Shown here piece by piece: positions 10,131 through 18,258 of a stretch of 64,000 nucleotides of DNA. The notes under the pieces are model-generated. The model did no database searches, was not told the DNA's origin, and saw only the letters and a program-made list of their open reading frames with translations. The DNA is from Streptomyces dangxiongensis. GTDB lineage: Bacteria > Actinomycetota > Actinomycetes > Streptomycetales > Streptomycetaceae. The stretch is taken from assembly GCF_003675325.1 (NCBI RefSeq), contig NZ_CP033073.1:6014001-6078000 (forward strand), given 5' to 3'. The number at the start of each line of letters is the position of its first letter. The stretch's first letter is position 1. Position numbers and translations under genes: made by a program.

Positions 10131-11336
10131 CTACAGCGCGTTCGCTCCCGGGTCCACCATGTTCCGTACCGTGCGCGCCTTCACGAAGTCGCCCAGTGCC
10201 GTCATGTCCCACTCACCGGAGAACTGCCGGACCAGCTTGGCCATCAGCACGCCGGTCCGCGGCTCGGCGCCGGTGAGGTCGAAGCGGACCAGTTCCTCGT
10301 CGGTCGCGGCGTCGACGAGGCGGCAGTAGGCCTTCGCCACCTCCGTGAACTTCTGGCCCGAGAAGGAGTTCACCGTGAAGACCAGGCCGGAGACCTCCTG
10401 GGGGAGGCGGCCGAGGTCGACCACGATGACCTCGTCGTCGCCCCCGCCCTCGCCGGTGAGGTTGTCACCGGAGTGCTTGACCGAGCCGTTCAGGATCGTC
10501 AGCTTGCCGAAGTAGCAGCTGTCGATGTGGTCGCGCTGCGGTCCGTAGGCGATGACCGAGGCGTCCAGGTCGATGTCCCTGCCGCGGAACGCCGGTTCCC
10601 AGCCGAGGCCCATCCGCACCTGGGAGAGCAGCGGCCGGCCGTCCTTGACCAGGGACACGGTCTGCCTCTTCTCCAGGCTGACCCGGCCCTTGTCCAGGTT
10701 GATCTTGCCGGCGCCCGGTGCGGGGGCGGCGGACGGCGCGGGCACGGACGCGGCCGGCGCCGGGGGCGCGACCTGAGCCGCGGGCGCGACGGGGGCCGGC
10801 GTCGCGGCCGGGGCCGGGGTCGTGGCCGGGGTCGGCTCCTCGACCGTCACGCCGAAGTCCGTCGCGATGCCGGCCAGTCCGTCGGCGTACCCCTGGCCGA
10901 CGGCGCGCGCCTTCCACGCGCCGCCCCGGCGGTAGACCTCCACGACCACCAGCGCCGTCTCGGTGCCGAGCTGCGGCGGGGTGAACGTGGCCAGCACCGC
11001 GCCGTCGTCCGCGTTCCTGATCGTCGCCGTCGGCTCGACGCCCTGGAAGGTCCGGCCGGCCGCGTCCGGGCTGGCCGTGACGACGATCTTCTCGATGTCC
11101 GGCGGCACGGCGGCGGTGTCGACCGTGACCGTGTCCGGGGCCGAGCCGCCACCGGAGCGGTAGGTCACGCCCGGGCCCGTCGGCTGGTTGTAGAAGATGA
11201 AATCGTCGTCGGAACGCACCTTGCCGTCGGCGGTGAGCAGCAGGCCCGACACGTCGAGCCGCACCGGAGCGGCGACGTCCACCGTCACGCGCGCGGCCGA
11301 GAGGGAGATGTTCGAGCCAGGGGTCATAGCTGTCAT
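10131..11336 (-). CDS. Tandem TerD-domain protein
   Basis: A 401-residue protein with two TerD/CABP-type domains (about 1-165 and 211-401) joined by a Pro/Ala/Thr linker (167-210). TerD domains bind calcium through acidic loops; RSDDDFIFYNQP at ~41-52 is the classic motif of the first domain, and the second has GGGDDEVIVVDL. TerD proteins are cytoplasmic, linked to tellurite/stress resistance and, in Streptomyces, to development. The second domain departs from the canonical DDFVFYNN pattern, so the copies have diverged. ATG 11336 was used; a second ATG three codons later is equally possible. The gene is transcribed alone. Confidence 0.9.
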   Translation of the reverse strand: MTAMTPGSNISLSAARVTVDVAAPVRLDVSGLLLTADGKVRSDDDFIFYNQPTGPGVTYRSGGGSAPDTVTVDTAAVPPDIEKIVVTASPDAAGRTFQGVEPTATIRNADDGAVLATFTPPQLGTETALVVVEVYRRGGAWKARAVGQGYADGLAGIATDFGVTVEEPTPATTPAPAATPAPVAPAAQVAPPAPAASVPAPSAAPAPGAGKINLDKGRVSLEKRQTVSLVKDGRPLLSQVRMGLGWEPAFRGRDIDLDASVIAYGPQRDHIDSCYFGKLTILNGSVKHSGDNLTGEGGGDDEVIVVDLGRLPQEVSGLVFTVNSFSGQKFTEVAKAYCRLVDAATDEELVRFDLTGAEPRTGVLMAKLVRQFSGEWDMTALGDFVKARTVRNMVDPGANAL

Positions 11337-11430
11337 GCCGGGTGAACGAACGGCACCGCTTTACCGTTCCCTTACCGGCCGAACGGGTCACGGCACCACC
11401 ACCGCGACGACCGCCCCGGCCGCCGGGACC

Positions 11431-12240
11431 TCAGTACGGCCAGATCGGCGGGTCGTTCACGAAGTGCCCGCCCAGACGGGTGTGGGCCGGGTTCTCGGGG
11501 TCCGGCTCGCCCTGTTCGGCGATCAGCTTGGCGGCGTACGGCTCGGAGTCGTCCCGCGGCTCGTAGCCGAGGGCCCGCGCGCTGCCCAGGTCCCACCACA
11601 GGCGCGTGTTGGCGGAGGAGCCGTGGACCACGGTGTGGCCGACGTCCTCGGCGGTCAGGGCCGCGTGGAAGAGGCGGGCCCCGTCGGCCGGGCTCATCCA
11701 CACCGAGAGCATGCGGACGCTGGTCGGCTCCGGGAAGCAGGAGCCGATGCGCACCGAGACCGTCTCCAGGCCGTGCTTGTCCCAGTAGAGCTGGGCCAGG
11801 TCCTCGCCGAAGCACTTCGACAGGCCGTAGAAGGTGTCCGGGCGGCGCGGGGTGGTGACCGGGATCAGCGGCTCGCCCGCGCGCGGGGCCGGTGTGAAGC
11901 CGACGGCGTGGTTGGAGGAGGCGAACACGATCCGCGGCACACCCTCCTGGCGGGCGGCCTCGTACAGGTTGTAGGTGCCCTCGATGTTCGACCGCAGGAT
12001 CTTCTCGAAGGGCGCCTCAAGGGAGATGCCCGCGAGGTGGAGGACGGCGTCCACGCCGCGCACCGCCTTGCGCAGCGCCTCGGTGTCGGTGAGGTCCGCG
12101 GTGATCGCGTCCGGCGCGTCCTCGACGGGACGCACGTCGAACAGGCGCAGCGTGTAGCCGTACTCCGGCAGCAGGGACCGCATGAGGGTGCCGAGCCCGC
12201 CGGCGGCACCGGTGAGCAGGAGGGTACGGGGAGCGGGCAT
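11431..12240 (-). CDS. udh: Uronate dehydrogenase (NAD-dependent)
   Basis: A 269-residue short-chain dehydrogenase/epimerase-fold enzyme. It matches known uronate dehydrogenases in several stretches: the GAAGGLG nucleotide loop (11-17), HLAGIS (68-73), FASSNHAVGF, the catalytic Y138xxxK142 (YGLSK), RIGSCFPEP and GSSANTRLWWD. The enzyme oxidises D-galacturonate or D-glucuronate to the aldarolactone, the first step of oxidative uronate breakdown. The ATG has GAAGG upstream. It is divergent from kdgD, which acts later in the same route, and both share a control region with mirror-image promoters. The function is well supported by motif and neighbour. Confidence 0.86.
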   Translation of the reverse strand: MPAPRTLLLTGAAGGLGTLMRSLLPEYGYTLRLFDVRPVEDAPDAITADLTDTEALRKAVRGVDAVLHLAGISLEAPFEKILRSNIEGTYNLYEAARQEGVPRIVFASSNHAVGFTPAPRAGEPLIPVTTPRRPDTFYGLSKCFGEDLAQLYWDKHGLETVSVRIGSCFPEPTSVRMLSVWMSPADGARLFHAALTAEDVGHTVVHGSSANTRLWWDLGSARALGYEPRDDSEPYAAKLIAEQGEPDPENPAHTRLGGHFVNDPPIWPY

Positions 12241-12313
12241 CCTTCGATCTCCTTGGGGTCCTCGGTGCCGCTGCAACACGCCGCGTGCGTGGACGGCATT
12301 CACATCCGTGGAC

Positions 12314-12343
12314 ACGCTAGGGAGCGGCGGCGCGCTCCGTCAA
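12314..12343 (-). promoter_or_regulatory. Promoter of the uronate dehydrogenase gene
   Basis: On the minus strand TTGACG (12343-12338) and TAGCGT (12319-12314) are 18 bases apart, a near-consensus vegetative (HrdB-type) promoter reading into udh. Confidence 0.7.
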
Positions 12344-12392
12344 GTGTGCCGTGACAGGGCGAAATCCGCCGCAGTGTTGCCCGTTCGGGCGC

Positions 12393-12422
12393 TTGACCCG
12401 CTCCGATGACGGCCCGTAGCGT
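12393..12422 (+). promoter_or_regulatory. Promoter of kdgD
   Basis: TTGACC (12393-12398) and TAGCGT (12417-12422) are 18 bases apart. The -10 box is identical to that of the divergent udh promoter. A candidate operator lies just downstream, around the expected start of transcription. Confidence 0.7.
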
Positions 12423-12428
12423 AAGGCT

Positions 12429-12444
12429 GTTCAGAAATATGGAC
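12429..12444 (+). promoter_or_regulatory. Candidate operator downstream of the kdgD promoter
   Basis: GTTCAGAAATATGGAC is an imperfect dyad (GTTC ... GGAC) beginning 7 bases after the -10 box, a position suited to repression. It shares GTTCAG and the end AC, ten of 16 bases in all, with the site between the iclR and semialdehyde dehydrogenase genes at 58680-58695. Confidence 0.45.
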
Positions 12445-12478
12445 GCCGATCAGAAACATGCACCGACAGGGAGCGCCC

Positions 12479-13420
12479 GTGACGCCAGCCCCTCTCGCCG
12501 CCCGGCTCCGTGACCCGAGCGGGCCGCTCTTCTTCCCCGTCACGGCCTACGGTCCCGGCGGCTCACTCGACCTCGACGTCTACCGCACCCATGTGCGCCG
12601 GGGTGTGGCGGCCGGTGCCGCCGCCGTGTTCGCCTGCTGCGGCACCGGGGAGTTCCACGCGCTGCTCCCGGAGGAGTTCGAGGCCTGCGTGCGGGCGGCC
12701 GTCGAGGCGGCCGAGGGGCGCGTCCCGGTCGTCGCGGGCGCCGGCTACGGCACGGCGCTCGCCGTGCGCTACGCGCGCCTCGCCGCGGCCGCGGGCGCCG
12801 ACGGCCTCCTCGCCCTGCCGCCGTACCTCGTCCTCGCCGGCCAGAGCGGCCTGCTGCGGCACTACCGGGAGATCGCCGCGGCCACCGCCCTGCCCGTGAT
12901 CGTCTACCAGCGCGACAACGCCGTCCTCACCCCGTCGACCGTGGTCGAACTGGCCCGCACCGACGGCGTCATCGGCCTCAAGGACGGCCTCGGCGACCTC
13001 GACCTCATGCAGCGCACCGTCAGCGCCGTCCGCACCGAGGCCCCCGGCGACTTCCTTTACTTCAACGGCCTGCCCACCGCCGAGCAGACCCAGCTCGCCT
13101 ACCGCGCCCTCGGCATCACCCTGTACTCCTCGGCCGTGTTCTGCTTCGCGCCGGAACCGGCCCTCGCCTTCCACCGCGCCCTGGAGACGGACGACCTGGG
13201 CACCGCGCACCGCCTGCTGGACGGCTTCTACCGCCCGTTCGTCGAACTGCGCGCCCAGGGCCGCGGATACGCCGTCTCCCTCGTCAAGGCCGGCGTACGG
13301 CTGCGCGGCCTGGACGTCGGCGAGGTGCGGCCCCCGCTGCACGAGCCGGCCGAGGAGCACGTCGAACAGCTCGCCCGGCTGATCGAACGCGGCTACGCCC
13401 TGCTGGAGGGGGACGCGTGA
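12479..13420 (+). CDS. kdgD: 5-dehydro-4-deoxyglucarate dehydratase
   Basis: A 313-residue DapA-superfamily enzyme. GTG 12479 was preferred over ATG 12458 because GGGAG stands at the right distance. The hallmarks are FFPVTAY near the start, CGTGEF (54-59), tyrosine in VYQRDN (~143), the Schiff-base lysine K168 in GVIGLKDG, and NGLPTAEQTQLAYRALG then SSAVFCF, all as in known KdgD proteins rather than true dihydrodipicolinate synthases. It decarboxylates and dehydrates 5-keto-4-deoxyglucarate to 2-oxoglutarate semialdehyde. It faces udh and is followed 34 bases on by an unidentified gene, likely its operon partner. The aldarate dehydratase step is not encoded in the window. Confidence 0.86.
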   Translation: MTPAPLAARLRDPSGPLFFPVTAYGPGGSLDLDVYRTHVRRGVAAGAAAVFACCGTGEFHALLPEEFEACVRAAVEAAEGRVPVVAGAGYGTALAVRYARLAAAAGADGLLALPPYLVLAGQSGLLRHYREIAAATALPVIVYQRDNAVLTPSTVVELARTDGVIGLKDGLGDLDLMQRTVSAVRTEAPGDFLYFNGLPTAEQTQLAYRALGITLYSSAVFCFAPEPALAFHRALETDDLGTAHRLLDGFYRPFVELRAQGRGYAVSLVKAGVRLRGLDVGEVRPPLHEPAEEHVEQLARLIERGYALLEGDA

Positions 13421-13454
13421 GCGGGCCCGGCCGCGCGCACGAGGAGGAGGCCGC

Positions 13455-14618
13455 GTGAAGGCGTCGGCGTTCGTGTACCCCTGGGACGTCAACGGGGACC
13501 CCGGGGCCCCCGCACGCATCGCGGGACTCGGTGTCGGCCAGGTGACCCTCGCCGCCGCCTACCACTCCACCCGCGCCCTGACCCCCCGCCACCCCCGCCA
13601 CCGCATCGTCACCGCCGAGTACGCGGCCGTCCTCTACCCGCCGGGCGGCCGCTGGGCGGGTCGCGGCCTGCGGCCCTACCCCGCCGGCCGCTGGGCCCCC
13701 GGCAACGCCTACGGCGAGGCCGCCGACGCCCTCGCCGCCGCCGGCCTGGAGGTGCACACCTGGGTCGTCCTCGCGCACAACTCCCGCCTCGGCGCCGAGC
13801 ATCCCGACATCTCGGTCGTCAACGCCTACGGCGACCGCTACCCGTGGGCGCCCTGCATCGCCCAGCCCGCCACGCGCGCGTACCTGGTCGACCTGGCCGC
13901 CGAGGCCGCCGTACGCCCCGGCGCGCACGGCACCGAACTGGAGTCCCTCGGCTGGTACGGGCTGGCGCACCTGCACGCCCATGACAAGACGGCCGGCGTC
14001 GGCCTCGGCGAGGCCGGGCAGTACCTGATGTCCCTGTGCTTCTGCCCGTCCTGCCGCGTCGGCTACGGCGCACACGGCCTGGACGCCGACGAGCTGGCGG
14101 CGGCCGTACGGACCGCGCTGGAACCGCTGTGGCGGGGCGCGGCGGACGACGAGGGCTGGCCGACGGTGGACAGGCTCCTGGGAGCGGACACGGCGGCCGC
14201 CACGCGCGCGTGGCGCGACACCACCGCCCACACCCTCCAGGAGGAGGCCGTCACCGCCGTACGCGCCGCCGCGCCCGCCGGCTTCCAGGTGCTCCTGCAC
14301 GCCGACCCGGTGTCCTACCACTGCGGCGCCAACGCCGGCGTCGACCCCGCCCGCATCCTCTCCGTCGCCGACGGCGTGGTGGTGCCCTGCACGGGCGGCA
14401 CGGCCCCGCTGGCGCCGTTCGCCGCGCACGCGGGGGAGCGGACGGTGCTGGCCGCCAACCTCACGGTCGTCGCCGGGATGGGCGGCGGCCCCGGCACCCT
14501 CGCGGCGGACGCGGCCCGCGCGCGTGCCCGGGGCGCCACGGAACTGCGGCTGTATCACGCCGGGTTGGCATCGGACGGGGATCTGGAGGCGGTCCGGGAG
14601 GCGCTGGCCGCCCGCTGA
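13455..14618 (+). CDS. Unidentified probable TIM-barrel protein next to kdgD
   Basis: A 387-residue protein 34 bases after kdgD, with GAGGAGG as ribosome-binding site, so probably co-transcribed. It has no signal peptide. The regular alternation of short beta strands and Ala-rich helices suggests a TIM barrel; notable blocks are GVGQVTLAAAYHSTRALTPR-type strand 1, HTWVVLAHNSRLG (~97-109), NAYGDRYPWAPCIAQPA, LESLGWYGLAHLHAHDKTAG (~159-178) and a CFCPSC pair of cysteines (~196-201). These look like substrate- or metal-binding sites of a hydrolase-like barrel. I do not recognise a characterised enzyme. Context suggests sugar-acid metabolism. Its last 64 bases overlap the convergent MFS gene. Confidence 0.7.
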   Translation: MKASAFVYPWDVNGDPGAPARIAGLGVGQVTLAAAYHSTRALTPRHPRHRIVTAEYAAVLYPPGGRWAGRGLRPYPAGRWAPGNAYGEAADALAAAGLEVHTWVVLAHNSRLGAEHPDISVVNAYGDRYPWAPCIAQPATRAYLVDLAAEAAVRPGAHGTELESLGWYGLAHLHAHDKTAGVGLGEAGQYLMSLCFCPSCRVGYGAHGLDADELAAAVRTALEPLWRGAADDEGWPTVDRLLGADTAAATRAWRDTTAHTLQEEAVTAVRAAAPAGFQVLLHADPVSYHCGANAGVDPARILSVADGVVVPCTGGTAPLAPFAAHAGERTVLAANLTVVAGMGGGPGTLAADAARARARGATELRLYHAGLASDGDLEAVREALAAR

Positions 14619-15787
14619 GCCGTCCGGATCGCCGTCAGCAGCAGCGCGACGCCGTAGAGCGGCAGCAGCAGCCCGGGGCCGGCCAGTTCCACCAGGCCGG
14701 CCCCGAGGGCGAGCCCGAGCACGTTCGGGGCGAGGACCAGCGTGCCGGCGGTGGCCGTCACCCGGCCGAGCAGCGGGCCGGGGGTGCGGCGCTGCACGGC
14801 GGTGAGCACGGCGACCAGCACACAGGGCAGCCCCAGCCCGGCCGCGGCACCGGACACCAGCACCACCGAGTCCGACGGCACGGCCCGCGCGATCGCCGAG
14901 GCCCCCGTCAGCGCGATCCCGGCCGCCGCGCACCGGTGTTCGCCGAACCGCCGCAGCGCGGGCCCGGCGAGCAGCCCGGCCACCACCGAGCCGGCGCCCT
15001 GGGCGGCGTACAGCACGCCCGTGTAGGCGGGGGAGTGTCCGAGGCGGCCGACGACGGCGTACACGGTCGCGCTGCCGAGCGAGGTCAGCAGCATCGTCGT
15101 ACCGCCCGCCAGGACCAGCGTGCGCAGCTCCGGCTGCCCCCAAAGCTGCCGGACGCCCTCCGCGGTCCGCGTCCGCCAGCCGTCGCCGGACCGGACGGGC
15201 GGCTGCTCCCGCACGCGCAGCAGCGCGCACAGCCCGGCCGCCAGGACGAACGTGACCGCGTCCAGGCAGGCCACCGCCGGGCCGCCGCGGGCCGCGTACA
15301 GGGCCGCCCCGGTCAGCGGGGCGACCAGCTTCATGCCCTCCGTGACGGTCATCCGCAGCCCGTTGAGATCGCCGCGGAGGTCCGGGCCGACGGCGGCCGT
15401 GACCAGGGCGGACTCGGCCGCGTCGTGGACGGCGTCGGCGGCGCCGTACAGGAACAGCACGGCGAACAGCAGCCACACGCGACCGGGGGAGTCGACGGCG
15501 AACAGCACGAGGAGCAGTCCCGCCAGGCCCAGCTCCAGGCCGACGAGCAGGGGTCTGCGGCGCGTCCGGTCGGCGAGCGTGCCCAGGGCCGGCCCCGCCA
15601 GGGTGGGCGCCCACAGGGCGAGCGGGCACAGGGCAGCCAGGCCGTCGGACCCGGTGAGGTCCTTCACCCACACACCCGAGGCCAGCCACAGCGAGGAGGT
15701 ACCGAACGCGGACACCACCGCACCGGCGAGATACAGCCCCGCCGTGCGATCCCGCAACACACGCACCACGGTCCAGGAAGTCGTCAT
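14555..15787 (-). CDS. MFS transporter
   Basis: A 410-residue inner-membrane protein with about 12 hydrophobic helices, typical of the major facilitator superfamily. The loop after helix 2, GTLADRTRRRPLLVG, is the MFS motif A (G-x3-D-R-x-R-R). It resembles the MFS_3/enterobactin-exporter-like group of drug and metabolite pumps; the substrate is unknown. The start is ATG 15787. The last ~21 codons overlap, on the opposite strand, the end of the barrel-like gene; the overlapping tail (ASASRTASRSPSDANPA) is hydrophilic and probably dispensable. It stands alone in its orientation. Confidence 0.85.
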   Translation of the reverse strand: MTTSWTVVRVLRDRTAGLYLAGAVVSAFGTSSLWLASGVWVKDLTGSDGLAALCPLALWAPTLAGPALGTLADRTRRRPLLVGLELGLAGLLLVLFAVDSPGRVWLLFAVLFLYGAADAVHDAAESALVTAAVGPDLRGDLNGLRMTVTEGMKLVAPLTGAALYAARGGPAVACLDAVTFVLAAGLCALLRVREQPPVRSGDGWRTRTAEGVRQLWGQPELRTLVLAGGTTMLLTSLGSATVYAVVGRLGHSPAYTGVLYAAQGAGSVVAGLLAGPALRRFGEHRCAAAGIALTGASAIARAVPSDSVVLVSGAAAGLGLPCVLVAVLTAVQRRTPGPLLGRVTATAGTLVLAPNVLGLALGAGLVELAGPGLLLPLYGVALLLTAIRTAQRAASASRTASRSPSDANPA

Positions 15788-15927
15788 ACCGACGCATCGT
15801 GCGCCTGAGGCGTCCCCTGCCGGATCGGCAAGGTGCCGGATATCGGCGGCGGGCGGCCGATGAGTTCCGGGGGATCCACCGGTCAGCATTCCGTACGGGG
15901 GACCCGACACCGAGGGAGTGATGAGAG

Positions 15928-16509
15928 ATGACCGGGGTGGATCTGGGCCCGCAGGCCAGGATCGTGGCGCGGCTCGCCGGGGCCGTGACCGACGCGCGGC
16001 TGACGGGCGCCACACCGTGCCCGGACCTCACGGTGCGGAACCTGCTGGGCCACCTGCTGACGCTGTCCGTGGCGTTCCGTGACGCCGCCCGCAAGAACCT
16101 GGGCCCGACGACCGACACCAGCCCGGACGCCGTCGTCCCGGACATCGGCCCCGGCTGGCGCGAGGAGCTGCCCGGGGTGCTCGACGAGCTGGCCGGCGCC
16201 TGGCGCGAGCCGGCCGCCTGGACCGGCCGCACCCGCGCCGGCGGCGTGGACCTGCCGGGCGCGGTCGCGGGCGCCGTCGTCGCCGACGAACTGGTGATCC
16301 ACGGCTGGGACCTGGCCCGCGCCACCGGCCAGGACTACACCCCCGACCCCGCCGCCCTCGACGCGGCCCACGGCTTCCTGCTCGCCGCGGCCGAAGACCC
16401 CGGCCGGGGGAAGGCGCCGTTCGGCCCGGTCGTCCCCGTCCCCGCGGACGCGTCCTTGCTGGAGCGGACGGTGGGGCTGAGCGGCCGGGAGCCGGGCTGG
16501 CGGCCGTAG
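15928..16509 (+). CDS. DinB-like TIGR03086-family protein
   Basis: A 193-residue four-helix-bundle protein of the maleylpyruvate-isomerase/mycothiol-dependent (DinB-like) superfamily. Visible marks are CPDLTVRNLLGHLL (~31-44), where the histidine is one metal ligand, and VADELVIHGWDLARATGQD (~112-130), with the second histidine in HGWDLA. Members of the TIGR03086 group are cytoplasmic and presumed to bind zinc and use mycothiol, but substrates are mostly unknown. GTGATGAGAGATG gives a weak ribosome-binding site. It is a single gene between a divergent MFS pump and an MBL-fold gene. Confidence 0.82.
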   Translation: MTGVDLGPQARIVARLAGAVTDARLTGATPCPDLTVRNLLGHLLTLSVAFRDAARKNLGPTTDTSPDAVVPDIGPGWREELPGVLDELAGAWREPAAWTGRTRAGGVDLPGAVAGAVVADELVIHGWDLARATGQDYTPDPAALDAAHGFLLAAAEDPGRGKAPFGPVVPVPADASLLERTVGLSGREPGWRP

Positions 16510-16555
16510 GAGGGGGCGGGCGGGCCCGGCGTGCGTGCGGCGGCCGGTGGGCCGG

Positions 16556-16571
16556 GCCCGGTGCACCGGGC
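16556..16571. repeat. Perfect 16-bp palindrome in intergenic region
   Basis: GCCCGGTGCACCGGGC is fully self-complementary. It lies 47 bases after the DinB-like gene and could be part of a terminator or a regulator site; no other element is clear in 16510-16690. Confidence 0.35.
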
Positions 16572-16694
16572 GCCTGACGGTCATGTGGCGCGCGACGCAT
16601 CCGAGCGGCCCGGCGGGGCGGGGAGGGACGGGCGGAAACCGGGTCGGACGCTGCTCGGTGCACCCTTCCCGCGCCCCGGCCGCGGGCCCCGTCG

Positions 16695-16700
16695 TACGCT
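16695..16700 (+). promoter_or_regulatory. -10 box of a probable leaderless promoter
   Basis: TACGCT lies seven bases before the ATG at 16708, with no ribosome-binding site. This is the leaderless pattern also seen at dapD. No -35 box is evident. Confidence 0.5.
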
Positions 16701-16707
16701 CCCTCTC

Positions 16708-17469
16708 ATGCCCCTCACCCTCACCGTCCTCGGCACCGCCTCGCCGCACCCGGGTCCGGGCCGGCCCTGTTCCGGATATCTGCTCTCGGGCGGGGGCGCC
16801 GAGGTGTGGGTGGACGCGGGGCCCGGCACGTTCGCCGCGTTGCAGCAGTACACGGACCCCGCGCGGCTGACCGCGATCTGGGTCTCGCACCTGCACGCCG
16901 ATCACAGCGCCGACCTGCTCGCCGCCGCCTACGCGTTCGCCTTCGGCGGGATGACCCCGCCCGCACCGGTCCCGGTGTACGCCCCGCCGGACTGCGCCCG
17001 GCGCCTGGCCGGATTCCTCGGCCACCCGGACGTCGGCTTCCTGAAGGACGTCCTCGACTTCCGGAGCCTGTACGACGGCCATGACGTCCGGCACTGGAAC
17101 CTGCGCCTCACCGCGCGCGCCGTCGCCCACGGCACCGAGGCGTACGGGCTGCGGGCCGAGTGCCAGGGGAGTGTGTTCGCCTACTCCGGGGACAGCGGTC
17201 CGTGCCCGGCGCTCACCGAACTCGCCGCCCGCGCCGACCTGTTCCTGTGCGAGGCGGACATCGGGGAACATCGCGAAGGCGAACACCACGGGCAGGTCCA
17301 TCTGACGCCGGAGGACGCCGGCCGCGTCGCCCATGACGCCCACGTGCGCGAACTGCTCGTGACCCATGTGGGGCCCACCCTCACCCGGGAGTCGGCCACC
17401 GCCCGGGCCGCCGCCGTCCTCGGCCGGCCAGCCGGCACGGCCCGCGAGGGCGACCGGCACACCTTCTGA
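16708..17469 (+). CDS. MBL-fold metallo-hydrolase (ribonuclease Z-like)
   Basis: A 253-residue metallo-beta-lactamase-fold protein. It has the metal-binding SHLHADHSADL motif (~residues 57-67), DSG (~156) and THVGPT (~225), the pattern of the RNase Z/phosphodiesterase-like branch. GTASPHPGPGRPCSGYLL at the start is typical of that branch, where a Ser/Cys loop binds phosphate. It is cytoplasmic. The substrate cannot be deduced; tRNA processing is less likely because the exosite arm of RNase Z is absent. Start ATG 16708 fits a leaderless message. Confidence 0.87.
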   Translation: MPLTLTVLGTASPHPGPGRPCSGYLLSGGGAEVWVDAGPGTFAALQQYTDPARLTAIWVSHLHADHSADLLAAAYAFAFGGMTPPAPVPVYAPPDCARRLAGFLGHPDVGFLKDVLDFRSLYDGHDVRHWNLRLTARAVAHGTEAYGLRAECQGSVFAYSGDSGPCPALTELAARADLFLCEADIGEHREGEHHGQVHLTPEDAGRVAHDAHVRELLVTHVGPTLTRESATARAAAVLGRPAGTAREGDRHTF

Positions 17470-17511
17470 GACCGCGTTCACGGATCGTCGCGGCTTCCTT
17501 TGTCAGAAGCA

Positions 17512-17540
17512 TTGACGAAACACGTGCCCCCTCCTACCTT
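17512..17540 (+). promoter_or_regulatory. Promoter of the gntR operon
   Basis: TTGACG (17512-17517) and TACCTT (17535-17540) are 17 bases apart, a good vegetative promoter. Transcription should begin near 17547, just upstream of the candidate operator repeats. Confidence 0.7.
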
Positions 17541-17561
17541 CGACGCGTCGTACTTCGTACG

Positions 17562-17587
17562 TCATATATGAGACGCGATATGTGAGA
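17562..17587 (+). promoter_or_regulatory. Candidate GntR operator
   Basis: Contains the 10-bp palindrome TCATATATGA (17562-17571) and two copies of ATATrTGAGA (17564-17573, 17578-17587) 14 bases apart. It is the only A+T-rich stretch here and sits between the promoter and the regulator gene, as expected for autoregulation by an FCD-type GntR. Confidence 0.55.
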
Positions 17588-17601
17588 TCCGAGAGGGCCG
17601 C

Positions 17602-18258
17602 ATGACCTCTGTGCCCACCCCGATCCCGTCCCGCACGCAGGTCGTGCTCGACGCGATCAAACACCGCATCCTGACCGGGCTGCTGACACCCGGTCAGGCC
17701 CTGGTCGAGACCGAGCTGGCCGCGCAGTTCGGGGTGTCCAAGACCCCGGTGCGGGAGGCCCTGAAGACCCTCGCCGGGACCGGTCTGGTCGTGATGAGCC
17801 AGTACAAGGGCGTCACGGTGCGCATGGTGGACGCGGACATGGCGCGCGAGGTCTACGACGTGCGGCTGCTGCTGGAACCGGAGGCCCTGCGGCGGGCGGT
17901 CGCGCGCGGTGCCTCCCTCGACGCCGCCCGCGACGCGCTCGCCCGCGCCGACGCCGCCACCGACACCGCCGAACGCTCCCTGGCCAACCGGGAGTTCCAT
18001 CGCGCCCTCTATCTGCCGTGCGGCAACCCGCTGCTCGGCCGGATGCTGGACGAGGTCCGCGACCAGGCCGCCCTCGTCTCCGCCGTGGCCTGGGCGGCGG
18101 ACCCCTCCTGGGAGCGGGAGGCCGCCGAGCACCGGGAGATCCTGCGGCTCGCGCTGGACGGCGACGCGGACGGCGCGGCGGGCGCCCTGCACGCCCACAT
18201 CGGGTCCTTCGTGCGCCGTGCTTTCCCCGAGCTCCCCCCAGCGGAAGGTCATCAATGA
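17602..18258 (+). CDS. GntR-family (FCD) transcriptional regulator
   Basis: A 218-residue protein with an N-terminal winged helix (VLDAIKHRILTGLLTPGQAL, then LAAQFGVSKTPVREALKTL at about 38-56) and a C-terminal all-helical FCD domain with metal-ligand-type residues (DVRLLLEP, NREFHRAL, AEHREILRLA). FadR/FCD regulators bind sugar acids or other carboxylates. The gene is first in an operon, and its stop overlaps the start of the sugar-acid dehydratase gene (ATGA). It very likely represses this operon and is released by L-arabonate or 2-keto-3-deoxyarabonate; the ligand is inference. Confidence 0.92.
   Translation: MTSVPTPIPSRTQVVLDAIKHRILTGLLTPGQALVETELAAQFGVSKTPVREALKTLAGTGLVVMSQYKGVTVRMVDADMAREVYDVRLLLEPEALRRAVARGASLDAARDALARADAATDTAERSLANREFHRALYLPCGNPLLGRMLDEVRDQAALVSAVAWAADPSWEREAAEHREILRLALDGDADGAAGALHAHIGSFVRRAFPELPPAEGHQ

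Noticed and set aside
12479..13420. Annotation as dihydrodipicolinate synthase (dapA)
   Set aside because: Motifs (CGTGEF, NGLPTAEQTQ, SSAVFCF) and the divergent uronate dehydrogenase fit KdgD instead.
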